NCBI GenBank assembly: GCA_020632695.1
Contig: JACKFB010000013.1
Coordinates: forward strand, 99,785-163,784
Source: Deltaproteobacteria bacterium
GTDB lineage: Bacteria; Myxococcota_A; UBA9042; PHBI01; JACKFB01
DNA: 64,000 nucleotides
Direction of reading: 5' to 3'
Notes under the pieces: generated by a model
Database searches by the model: none
Told to the model about the DNA's origin: nothing
What the model saw: only the letters and a program-made list of their open reading frames with translations
Translations under genes and position numbers: made by a program
Part shown: positions 8,081-15,786 of the stretch, one piece after another
How positions within the stretch are numbered: the first letter of the stretch is position 1
How the letters are laid out: every line of letters begins with the position of its first letter

Positions 8081-9079
8081 CTACCAGAGGTCTTCGGCGA
8101 TGATCGTGGCCAGCAACGAGGCGATGGCCTGCCCCGTGCGGTGGAGGGCGTCCGCCGCCACGAAGCACCTCACCGCGCCGTCCTCGTCGAAGCGCAGCGC
8201 GCCGACCATCACCTCGTCCAGCTCCACCGCGTCGCGGGCGGCGAGCCGACCCTCGACCCGCAGCAGGTGGTCGGGGGCGTCCAGCGCCGCGACCACGGCG
8301 TCGCGCGCGGGGCCAGGGCTCGTGAAGCGGACGGTGACCGAGGCGCCGACGCCGGAGAAGACCGGCACCTGGACCACGCTCACCCGCGGACGCACGGCGG
8401 CCAACGGGGGGACCAGGCGGCGGAGCGCCTCCGCGGTCTCGGCCTCGACCGGATCGCCGTCGCCGGTGGCGTGGGCCGAGCCGGCCACCAGGTTGAACGC
8501 GAGGACGGCGCCGAAGGGCCCCTCCTCGGGCACGCGATGACCGAGCAGGCCCAGGGTCTGGCGTGAGAGGGTCTCCTGACCCTCGCGCCCCGCGGACCCG
8601 GCGCCGAGCAGGACGGTGAGATCCACCGACGCGATCGTGCCCGTGCCGGCCAATGCAGCCAGGACGGGGGCCACCGTGGAGGCCGCGGCGCCCGGCACGG
8701 CGATGCCGCCGGGGTGGCTCTCGAGCGCCTCGAGGCCCAGGGCGGGCCACACCAGCGGCAGCGCGTCGGAGCGCTCGGCGGCGCGGGACGCGTCGATGAC
8801 CAGCACGCCCGCGTCGATGAGGCGCTGGCGCCACGTGTCGGCCACGTCGGAGGGCGTCGCCAGGATCGCTGCGTCCAGCGCGCTCACGTCGACCTCGGCG
8901 GGAGCCTGCACCGTGAGCTGTCGCCCGCCGAAGCTCACGGTCTCGCCGGCGGTCCGGGAGCCGGCCACCACCACCAGGCGCTCCAGGGGCAACCCCTCGC
9001 CCTCGAGGGCGACGAGCACCTCGCGCCCCAGGGCGCCGGTGGCCCCCCAGATGCCGATGGAATAGCGATCCTCGCTCAC
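8081..9079 (-). CDS. usg: Usg-type aspartate-semialdehyde dehydrogenase paralogue, catalytic Cys absent
   Basis: A 332-residue protein of the ASADH fold. The NADP-binding loop is IGIWGATGALGREVL at the N-terminus, and GPFGAVLAFNLV and SVVQVPVFSG follow as in the family. In true ASADH the catalytic Cys lies in a N-P-x-C-x-T motif; here the equivalent segment is IAVPGAAASTVAP, with Ala in place of Cys. This matches E. coli Usg, which also lacks the Cys, so aspartate-semialdehyde activity is unlikely. The GTG start at 9079 has GGGAGAAA upstream. truA lies two genes downstream; in E. coli usg and truA are also neighbours. Confidence 0.82.
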   Translation of the reverse strand: MSEDRYSIGIWGATGALGREVLVALEGEGLPLERLVVVAGSRTAGETVSFGGRQLTVQAPAEVDVSALDAAILATPSDVADTWRQRLIDAGVLVIDASRAAERSDALPLVWPALGLEALESHPGGIAVPGAAASTVAPVLAALAGTGTIASVDLTVLLGAGSAGREGQETLSRQTLGLLGHRVPEEGPFGAVLAFNLVAGSAHATGDGDPVEAETAEALRRLVPPLAAVRPRVSVVQVPVFSGVGASVTVRFTSPGPARDAVVAALDAPDHLLRVEGRLAARDAVELDEVMVGALRFDEDGAVRCFVAADALHRTGQAIASLLATIIAEDLW

Positions 9080-9159
9080 GCCGTTTCTCCCTGTCGGGCC
9101 GGTCTCTCGGGTGCCCCGACGACCGGCGGCGAAGCCTACCAGGGGCATCGCCCGCGTGC

Positions 9160-9165
9160 TATAGT
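9160..9165 (+). promoter_or_regulatory. Candidate -10 box for the TPR-udk pair
   Basis: TATAGT is the only good -10-like hexamer upstream of the ATG at 9181. The -35 region 17-18 bases upstream is weak. If real, the transcript would begin only a few bases before the AGGAG ribosome site at 9171. Confidence 0.3.
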
Positions 9166-9180
9166 CCCACAGGAGCACGC

Positions 9181-10197
9181 ATGAAGAGCCTCGGCCTCAG
9201 AGTCAAGCTCGCCGCCCTGCGGCTGGGCCAGCGATTCGCCCCGGAGAGCGCGAGCGTCCAGCTCCGCCTGGGCGCCACGCTGCACGAGCTGGGGCGACTG
9301 GCCGAGGCCTACCGGGCCTTGCAGGCGGCGGCCGATCTCGCGCCCGAGCGGGCGGACGCGCGCTTCGCCCTGGGATCGACGCTCTCGGCGCTGGGCTGCC
9401 TGCCCGAGGCCCGCGTGGCCTTCGCGCGGGCGCGCCGCCTGGACCCGGCCAACGCCGAGATCGCGTTCGCCCTGGGCAACATCTACTTCGAGTGCGCCGA
9501 CATCGAGCTGGCCGTGCGCTCCTACGACGCGGCCATCCGGCTGCAGCCGGACTACGCCCGGGCGCACTTCAACCTGGGCCACGCCTACAAGGAGAAGGGC
9601 CTCCTGCAGGAGGCGGCGGCGGCCTTCCGGCGGGCGCTGGCGGCCGAGCCACGCTTCTACAAGGCGCGCTTCATGCTGGCCTACGTCTACGCGCTGATGG
9701 AGCTCAACGACGACGCCATCGAGCAGTACAGGCGGACGATCCACCAGTCGCCCACCTACGTGAAGGCCTACTACAACCTGGGCAACTGCTACCTCAAGAG
9801 CGGGCGCATCGCGCTGGCCCTCGATGCCTACCAGACGATCCTCGAGCTGGATCCGCGGCACGCGCGCGCCCACTTCGCCATCGGCCAGGCGCTGTCCCGC
9901 AGCGGGCGCCTGCCTGAGGCGCTGCTGGCCTTCCAGGAGGCGCTGGGCCTGCGCGGCGAGTTCCCCGAGTGCCACCTGGCCTACGCCCGCGCGCTGGAGG
10001 CGGTGGGTCGCGTCCGCGAGGCGCTGCACCACTACCGGGCCTACATCAACGACCCCGGCGCCGAGGACCAGCGCGCCGAGGTCGAGGCGCACATCGCGGC
10101 GCTCTCGCAGCTCGGTTACGGCCGCGAGGCCACGTCGGAGATGCGCGCCCGCCGGGACACGTCCAGCGAGCTGCGGGCCACCGGCTGGCGGAACTAG
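9181..10197 (+). CDS. TPR-repeat protein
   Basis: A 338-residue protein made almost entirely of about eight 34-residue tetratricopeptide repeats (examples: ARFALGSTLSALGCLPEARVAF, AHFNLGHAYKEKGLLQEA, AYYNLGNCYLKSGRIALALDAY). There is no signal peptide or membrane segment, so it is probably a cytoplasmic protein-protein scaffold. The ATG at 9181 has a strong AGGAG eight bases upstream. The uridine kinase gene follows five bases after the stop, so the pair is co-transcribed, but no functional link to pyrimidine salvage is evident. A short charged tail (RARRDTSSELRATGW) follows the last repeat. Confidence 0.85.
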   Translation: MKSLGLRVKLAALRLGQRFAPESASVQLRLGATLHELGRLAEAYRALQAAADLAPERADARFALGSTLSALGCLPEARVAFARARRLDPANAEIAFALGNIYFECADIELAVRSYDAAIRLQPDYARAHFNLGHAYKEKGLLQEAAAAFRRALAAEPRFYKARFMLAYVYALMELNDDAIEQYRRTIHQSPTYVKAYYNLGNCYLKSGRIALALDAYQTILELDPRHARAHFAIGQALSRSGRLPEALLAFQEALGLRGEFPECHLAYARALEAVGRVREALHHYRAYINDPGAEDQRAEVEAHIAALSQLGYGREATSEMRARRDTSSELRATGWRN

Positions 10198-10202
10198 GGG
10201 CG

Positions 10203-10820
10203 ATGCCCATCCTCGTGGGGATCGCCGGAGGGACCGGATCAGGCAAGAGCACGCTGGCGCGGCGCATCGTGCGCTCGCTCGGCGACGATCGCTGCGTCCT
10301 GGTCACCCAGGACAACTACTACCGGACCCTCGCCGACCTCAGCCACGAGGCGCGGGCGCGGGTGAACTTCGACCACCCCGACGCCATCGACTCGGAGCTG
10401 CTGATCCAGCACGTCCGCGCGCTCAAGTCGGGCGAGCCCGTGGAGATGCCGCGCTACGACTTCGCGCGCCACGTGCAGCTCGCCGGCGGCACCCGCGTCG
10501 AGCCGCGCCCGGTCATCATCGTCGAGGGGATCCTGGTGCTGGTGTGGCCGGCGCTGGCCGAGCAGCTCGACGTGAAGGTGTACGTCGACACGCCGATGGA
10601 CGTGCGCCTGGCGCGGCGCGTCCGCCGCGACATCGCCGACCGGGGCCGCGACCTGGACGGCGTGCTGGACCAGTACCTCAAGACCGTGCGCCCCATGCAC
10701 GAGAGCCACGTGGCTCCCTCCCGGGAGGTGGCCGACCTGGTGGTGCCCGGAGAAGGTGCCAATCAGGTGGTGGTCAAGCTGCTCACGGTGGCGCTCTCCG
10801 CGCTGGCCAGCGGCGGCTGA
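10203..10820 (+). CDS. udk: Uridine kinase
   Basis: Phosphorylates uridine and cytidine in pyrimidine salvage. The 205-residue protein matches the normal family length. The P-loop GIAGGTGSGKST lies at residues 6-17. VTQDNYYRTL carries the substrate-binding Asp-Asn-Tyr-Tyr, NFDHPDAID and MPRYDFARH are the nucleoside-site segments, and VIIVEGILVL and RRVRRDIADRGRD complete the fold. The SD sequence AGGGG overlaps the stop codon of the upstream TPR gene, which ties their translation. The 82 bases downstream separate it from a convergent lipoprotein gene. Confidence 0.93.
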   Translation: MPILVGIAGGTGSGKSTLARRIVRSLGDDRCVLVTQDNYYRTLADLSHEARARVNFDHPDAIDSELLIQHVRALKSGEPVEMPRYDFARHVQLAGGTRVEPRPVIIVEGILVLVWPALAEQLDVKVYVDTPMDVRLARRVRRDIADRGRDLDGVLDQYLKTVRPMHESHVAPSREVADLVVPGEGANQVVVKLLTVALSALASGG

Positions 10821-10902
10821 CCCGGGCGCCTCGGTCGCCTCGGCCGTCGACCGGGTCCGTCGCGGGGTTCCGTCGCTCACGCCCGGCGCGCGCCGGCAGC
10901 CC

Positions 10903-11418
10903 TCACGAGCCGTCGATGAACTCGAGCGCGGTCACGCGGAAGCCGTCGCCCGCGTCCTCCAGACACACCTTGGTCAGGTACAGCGTCGCGTGGTCCAGCA
11001 GCCCGGTGGCGTAGGTGCAGCAGGAACCCTGGCACTGCACGTCGCCGTAGCGCACCGGCATCGGTCCGCGGCCGGGCGCGGCGTCCTCGGGCGCCGCGAT
11101 GCCCCCGAGGAAGTTCGTCAGATCCTCGGGCGTCGCGAGGGTGGCCTGTCGCCAGATGTCGGGCGGCGTGCAGCTCTCGCAGCGCGTGCGCACCGGGACG
11201 GGCGTGGGGCCACGGAACCACGCCGCCGCGCGCGAGCGGTCGGTGGCCAGCAGATCGCGGGCGAAGCGCTCGGCGTCGGCCGGCGTCGGCAGCGCGCGCT
11301 CGGCCGGGGGCAGCTCGGTCGCCGGGGCCGTCGCCTCCTCGCCCGCCGGGGGCTCACCCCGGCACGCCGAGACCAGCGCGCAAGCCAGGAGCAGCGCGCG
11401 GCGGGACCCGGCCCTCAT
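10903..11418 (-). CDS. Small lipoprotein closing the partner-switch operon
   Basis: A 171-residue predicted lipoprotein. The signal LLLACALVSAC ends in a lipobox with the acylated Cys near residue 18. A Pro/Glu/Ala linker follows, then a compact domain with five or six Cys (TRCESC, VQCQGSCC, KVCLEDAG) that could form disulfides or bind metal. The end of the domain (ATLYLTKVCLED, FRVTALEFID) looks like a beta sheet. The family is unknown. Its ATG overlaps the stop of the HATPase gene (ATGA), placing it last in a six-gene minus-strand run. It could be an envelope sensor or output for that pathway; this is inference. Confidence 0.78.
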   Translation of the reverse strand: MRAGSRRALLLACALVSACRGEPPAGEEATAPATELPPAERALPTPADAERFARDLLATDRSRAAAWFRGPTPVPVRTRCESCTPPDIWRQATLATPEDLTNFLGGIAAPEDAAPGRGPMPVRYGDVQCQGSCCTYATGLLDHATLYLTKVCLEDAGDGFRVTALEFIDGS

Positions 11419-12323
11419 GTGCGCGTCCGGGCGAGCACCAGCCCCGCCGGTCGGGTCGCCATGTCGCCGCGTGCCCCGCCCAGCTCGATGGTCGCCGTGA
11501 TCTCGGTGCGCCGGCCCGGCTCCACCTTGACCGTCATGCGGTCGACGCTCTCGTAGATCCGGGTCAGGCCCAGCCCGGCGCCGCCCTGCTTGTCGTCGAC
11601 CTGATCGTTGCCGGCGCGCAACCCCTTCGCCAGGTAGTAGCGCACGGTCTCCAGGGCGAGGCTGCCGAAGGGGTCCTCGACGGCGACGCGCACGTGCCCG
11701 TCCTCGCAGGCCATGCGAAGGGTGGGGCGGCTCGCGTCGTCGAGCTCGACCGGCTGGCGGCGGTCGAGCGCCGCGTAGAGCCGCTGGCCTGTCGCGTCGC
11801 TGGGCGCGTCGTAGACGGCGTTGGTGATCAGCTCGTCGGCGACGTCCTGCACCAGGCGGACGATGCGCCGGCGCACGCCCCGCTCGCTCGCGAAGGCGGC
11901 GACCGCGTCGAGGCAGCGGTCGCGGTCGGCGCTGCCGGCCACCCGCCAGGCCTGCTCTGCTGCGCCCGGCCGCAGCGCCTCGCCCCACCCGAAGGTGGGC
12001 CCGTGGGTCACCGCCGACAGGGCGTGCCGCAGGTCCTCGTCGGAGGCGACGTGGCTGCGCGCCACGATGGCCGCGAGGTTGCGTACGCCCACCAGGTGCG
12101 ACAGGCGATCGCGATCGCAGGACCCGCAGAGGAAGACCGCGGGCGCCGAGCCCGTGCGCGCGAAGAGCTCGCGCAGGGCGCCCGGCGCGTCGGGGCCGAG
12201 CACGTCGGGATCGATGACGCACACCGCCGGCTCGCCGTCGGCGATGAAGGTGGGGTCGACCGGGGCCTCGGCCCGGTACCCCAGCGCCGTGACCATCCCG
12301 GTGACGCGGGGCTGGTCCATCAT
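11415..12323 (-). CDS. Receiver-like plus HATPase regulator (anti-sigma kinase type)
   Basis: The N-terminal ~110 residues look like a degenerate receiver (VCVIDPDVLGPDA, SAPAVFLCG). The C-terminal half is a GHKL ATPase with N box DVADELITNAVYDAP, G1-like VAVEDPFGSL and G2 GGAGLGLTRIYESVD. It lacks a phospho-acceptor His box, so it resembles RsbW-type kinases of partner switching rather than a sensor kinase. The ATG at 12323 begins after the predicted first beta strand (ALLLVG). A CTG at 12380, overlapping the upstream TGA and preceded by GAGG at good spacing, may be the real start; no ATG, GTG or TTG lies between. It shares an operon with STAS and RsbU-like genes. Confidence 0.8.
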   Translation of the reverse strand: MMDQPRVTGMVTALGYRAEAPVDPTFIADGEPAVCVIDPDVLGPDAPGALRELFARTGSAPAVFLCGSCDRDRLSHLVGVRNLAAIVARSHVASDEDLRHALSAVTHGPTFGWGEALRPGAAEQAWRVAGSADRDRCLDAVAAFASERGVRRRIVRLVQDVADELITNAVYDAPSDATGQRLYAALDRRQPVELDDASRPTLRMACEDGHVRVAVEDPFGSLALETVRYYLAKGLRAGNDQVDDKQGGAGLGLTRIYESVDRMTVKVEPGRRTEITATIELGGARGDMATRPAGLVLARTRT

Positions 12324-12376
12324 GCCGACCAGGAGCAGGGCGCTCGCGCCGGCCGGCGTGGTGGTGGGGCTGGGGC

Positions 12377-13330
12377 TCAGGGGGTGGCCTCGGGCAGGGT
12401 CGGGGCGAGCGACGCGCCCACGACGTTGACCGGCGGGATGGTGGTGGTGGCCTCCAACCGCACCCGCGGGGGAGCCACCTCGTCGTCGCCCGCGGGCGCG
12501 AGGATGATCCTCTCGGCGCTGACCGCGATGCGGTCCTGGCCCGCCGCTTCCAGCGCGCCGCCGCCGCCCGGCCGCCACCCGGCGATGCCGCCGCCGACCC
12601 CGCCTCCCAGCGTCAGCGCGCGCACGGCCGCCGCGTTCAGCTCCGGCGGGAGGGCTCCGGCCGGCCCGCGCAGATCGCCGACGAGGACCGCCAGCGGCAG
12701 CACCGCTCCGCTGAGCACCGCCTGCAGCCCGCTGGCCGCCGCCAGCCCCGCCGGAGCGAAGGCCGCAGCGGCTGCCCCCGTGTGCACCGCGCCGACCGCG
12801 GCGCTGGCGTCCTTCGCCTCCCGCACGGCGCCGAAGTAGCGGCGGGGGTCCACCTCGCCGCGCAGCAGCGTCGCTGCGAAGAAGCGCAGATCCTGCCCGC
12901 TCGCGCTGGTCACCGCCACCGGCTTGCCCTTCAGCGCGGCGAGCCCCTTCGTCCCCGCCGACGCGTAGAGCGTCATCGCCGGGCCGATCTGGCCGTTCGC
13001 GTCGACGGCGTGTGCGAGCACCTCGCCGGGGTTGCCGACCTGGAAGAGCGGGTCGGCGATGAGCAGGTCCAGCTTCCTCGCCCGCAGGAACTTCACCAGG
13101 TCGGAGCGGCGGGCGAAGGCTCGCGCGACCACGGTGAAGTCCTCGCCGGCCTCGCGGCCGATGGCTGCGGCGGCGCGCTCCGCGAAGAGGCTACGCTCGG
13201 AGTTCGAAGCGAACGCGGCGTTGGGCAGGAACACCCCCACAGTCACGACCCGGGGCCCCTTGGCCAGCCCGGGGCCGCCGACCAGCGCCACCAACGACGC
13301 CGCCACCCACGCGCGAAGCCAACCGCTCAT
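12377..13330 (-). CDS. PhnD-like periplasmic substrate-binding-type protein
   Basis: A 317-residue exported protein with signal peptide VAASLVALVGGPGLAKG. It has the layout of phosphate/phosphonate (PhnD-type) binding proteins: TVGVFLPNAAF, then DLVKFLRARKLDLLIADPLF, then GLAALKGKPVAVTSASGQDLRFFAATLL. There is no permease or ATPase gene nearby, so it is unlikely to feed a transporter and may instead be a sensor subunit. A poly-Gly/Ala stretch (LGGGVGGGIAGW) and an unrelated tail follow. The ATG overlaps the upstream TPR stop (ATGA). Within an operon encoding STAS, phosphatase and kinase-like proteins, a ligand-sensing role is plausible but unproven. Confidence 0.72.
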   Translation of the reverse strand: MSGWLRAWVAASLVALVGGPGLAKGPRVVTVGVFLPNAAFASNSERSLFAERAAAAIGREAGEDFTVVARAFARRSDLVKFLRARKLDLLIADPLFQVGNPGEVLAHAVDANGQIGPAMTLYASAGTKGLAALKGKPVAVTSASGQDLRFFAATLLRGEVDPRRYFGAVREAKDASAAVGAVHTGAAAAAFAPAGLAAASGLQAVLSGAVLPLAVLVGDLRGPAGALPPELNAAAVRALTLGGGVGGGIAGWRPGGGGALEAAGQDRIAVSAERIILAPAGDDEVAPPRVRLEATTTIPPVNVVGASLAPTLPEATP

Positions 13331-15786
13331 GGCGCGCCTCCCTCGAAGCCGAACACCGCGGCCTTCGCCGCCGCCCGCTCGCGCGCCCGCTCGGCTCCGG
13401 GGCCTCCCGACGCCGCGTAGGCCCGGAAGAGCTCCCACGCCTGCTCGGGCGCCCCCGAGCGGTCGCGGGCCACCGCGAGGTTGAAGGTCGCCTGCGCGGG
13501 GCCGCCCCCGCTGAGCTGTCCCTCCCACACCTCGGTGGCGGCCTCCACCTCGCCCGATGCGAAGCGGGCCGCCGCCAGGTTGTGCTGGATGACGGGGTCC
13601 GTCGCGCCCTTGCGCAGCTTGCTCCAGACGTTGGCGGCCTTCTTCGGCGCGCCGGCCGCATACAGGCGCCGGGCCTCCGCGTCCCACGCGGCCGTCTCGA
13701 TCTTGGCGATGGCGGCCGCGTAGGGCTCGCGGTCCTTCACGCGGCCCAAGGCCCGCAGCGCCGCCTCGCCGCGCTCCTGCCGGAGCTCGGCCCACGCCAG
13801 GTAGATGGCCCCCAGATCCCGCAGCGGCGCCAGCGACCGCGCGGCGAAGGGGCCGCTCCTCAAGAGGGCCTCCATCTCGCGCACCGAGCGCTTGCCGGGA
13901 GACGCCGCCAGGCCGGCGGCGGCCGCGGCGAAGTCCAGGTGCAGGCGGTCGTGGGCGTTCAGGTTGTCCCGGTCGCGCGCGGCCGAGCGCAGCGCGCTGC
14001 CGGCGGAGCCCGGGTTGCCGCGGGCGAGCTGGTCCAGCCCCACCTCGAGCCAGGCCGCCGCGCGGGCCGTACGCAGGGCCGGCGAGGGCATCTCCTCGAA
14101 GGCGGCCTCGAAGGCGTCGGCGGCGGCGCGCCAGTCGCCCTGGGCCGCCGCGAGCTGGCCGCGAACCTGCAGCGCGAGCGGCGTCAGGGAGGCCTTCCCC
14201 GCGATGGCGCGCTCCGCCGCGTCGTGGGCCTCACCCTTCTTCCCGGTCAGCAGCGCGGCGACCGCTCGCACCGCGTCGATGTCGGGGGTCGTCGACTCCC
14301 GCACGCTGTTGAGGGTCGCCGTGGCCGCCTCCAGATCCCGGGCCTCGATCTCGAGCAGCCCCAGGTTGACGACCGCGGCCTCGTAGCCAGCCCACACCGC
14401 CAGGGCGTGCCGCAGGTGCTGCCTGGCCTCGCCCAGGTCGCCCGCCGCCCTCGACTTGACGCCCTGCGCGGTCAGCACGGTCGCCAGCCCCAGGCGCGCG
14501 TCCTCGCGCTCGGCGTCGCGGGCGATGGCCGTCGTGAACGCCTCCTCCGCGTCCTCGAGCCGCTCCAGCACCCAGAGGTCGCGGCCCCGCTCGACGTGGA
14601 CCGTCGCCTCGCCCGGCGCCAGCTCGGCTGCGTGGTCGTGCTTCGCCAGCGCCTCGCTCGCCTTGCCGTCACGCCGCAGCAGCGTCCCGTACCAGGCCAC
14701 GATCTCCCACTGGTCCGGCCCCAGCTCCAGCGCCTTGCCGGCGTCCTCCAGCGCCTCGGCGCGCTGCCCGGTGCGCTCGGCGATGCGGCTGAGGCCGTGG
14801 TACGCCCAGGGGTTGTTGGGCGACAGCCGCAGCACGCGCTCGAAGCCCGACCGCGCGTGCTTCACGTCGCCCACGCGCAGGTGGCAGTCGGCGCGGAAGT
14901 ACACGGCGGTGGCGTGGTCGGGTTGGCGCTCGATGAAGCGGTCGAGCAGCGGCAGGGCCTCGGCGCACTGGCCCTGGCGCATGCGGATCGCCGCCAGGTT
15001 GTAGGCCAGGCGCAGACGATCCGGGTAGCGCTCGAGCAGCCCCTCGTAGGCGGAGGCGGCCTCGTCGACGCGGCCCGCGCGGAAGAGCGCGTTGGCGCGG
15101 TTGATGAGCGCCGCCACGTTGTCGGGGTGGCTCTCGACGAAGCGGTCCAGCGCGCGCACCGCGTCGTCGAAGCGCTCCACCTTCAGCAGGTAGGTGCCGA
15201 GCAGCCCCAGCGCGCGATCGTCTTCCGGGCGCACCTCGGTGTAGTGCTGCACGAAGGGCAGGCCGGCCTCCCACTCCGCGCGCCGGTAGTAGTGCAGCGC
15301 CAGCACCCACATGGCGTCGTAGTGGCGGTCCTCGGCGGCGGCGCGGGTCAGCAGCGGCAGCGCCTGCTCCTGGCGGCCCTCGCGGTAGAGGTTCATGCCG
15401 AGCTGGTAGGCGAGGTCCACGTCGTCGGGCCACCGCTCGGCGAGCGGCTCCAGCAGATCGATGGCCCGGGCGTACTGCTTGGACAGGAAGTAGACCGCCC
15501 CCATCCCCACCGCGGCCGAGCGCTGGCCCGGGTCGGCGGCCAGGATCGTCCCGTAGGCCTGCTCGGCCTCCTCCAGCCGCGAGCGCGCGGCCTTGTCGCG
15601 CCCCTTCTGGAGCTGGTTGCGCGCCGACTCCAGCGCCCGGTCGCCCTCGATCAGCAGGCGCTCCACCTCGCGCTGCTCGAGCTGCTGCATCGCGCTGGCC
15701 CGCAGCGGGACCGCCGCCAGGACCACCAGCAGCGCCAGGCGCGCGGCGAGGGCCGCGGACGCCGCCATGCCCCGGCGCGGCTTCAT
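13327..15786 (-). CDS. Large exported TPR protein
   Basis: An 819-residue protein with a signal peptide (LALLVVLAAVPLRASA) and at least fifteen tetratricopeptide-like repeats, for example AVGMGAVYFLSKQYARAIDLLEP split by the usual 34-residue period, and WAYHGLSRIAERTGQRAEALED. It is rich in Ala, Leu and Arg throughout. Export implies a periplasmic or outer-membrane scaffold. The ATG at 15786 overlaps the phosphatase stop (ATGA) and its stop overlaps the PhnD-like gene, so it sits in the middle of the partner-switch operon and could link the periplasmic binding protein to the signalling proteins. Confidence 0.8.
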   Translation of the reverse strand: MKPRRGMAASAALAARLALLVVLAAVPLRASAMQQLEQREVERLLIEGDRALESARNQLQKGRDKAARSRLEEAEQAYGTILAADPGQRSAAVGMGAVYFLSKQYARAIDLLEPLAERWPDDVDLAYQLGMNLYREGRQEQALPLLTRAAAEDRHYDAMWVLALHYYRRAEWEAGLPFVQHYTEVRPEDDRALGLLGTYLLKVERFDDAVRALDRFVESHPDNVAALINRANALFRAGRVDEAASAYEGLLERYPDRLRLAYNLAAIRMRQGQCAEALPLLDRFIERQPDHATAVYFRADCHLRVGDVKHARSGFERVLRLSPNNPWAYHGLSRIAERTGQRAEALEDAGKALELGPDQWEIVAWYGTLLRRDGKASEALAKHDHAAELAPGEATVHVERGRDLWVLERLEDAEEAFTTAIARDAEREDARLGLATVLTAQGVKSRAAGDLGEARQHLRHALAVWAGYEAAVVNLGLLEIEARDLEAATATLNSVRESTTPDIDAVRAVAALLTGKKGEAHDAAERAIAGKASLTPLALQVRGQLAAAQGDWRAAADAFEAAFEEMPSPALRTARAAAWLEVGLDQLARGNPGSAGSALRSAARDRDNLNAHDRLHLDFAAAAAGLAASPGKRSVREMEALLRSGPFAARSLAPLRDLGAIYLAWAELRQERGEAALRALGRVKDREPYAAAIAKIETAAWDAEARRLYAAGAPKKAANVWSKLRKGATDPVIQHNLAAARFASGEVEAATEVWEGQLSGGGPAQATFNLAVARDRSGAPEQAWELFRAYAASGGPGAERARERAAAKAAVFGFEGGAP

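Noticed and set aside
8081..9079. Functional asd (aspartate-semialdehyde dehydrogenase)
   Set aside because: The catalytic Cys position is Ala, matching the Usg type.
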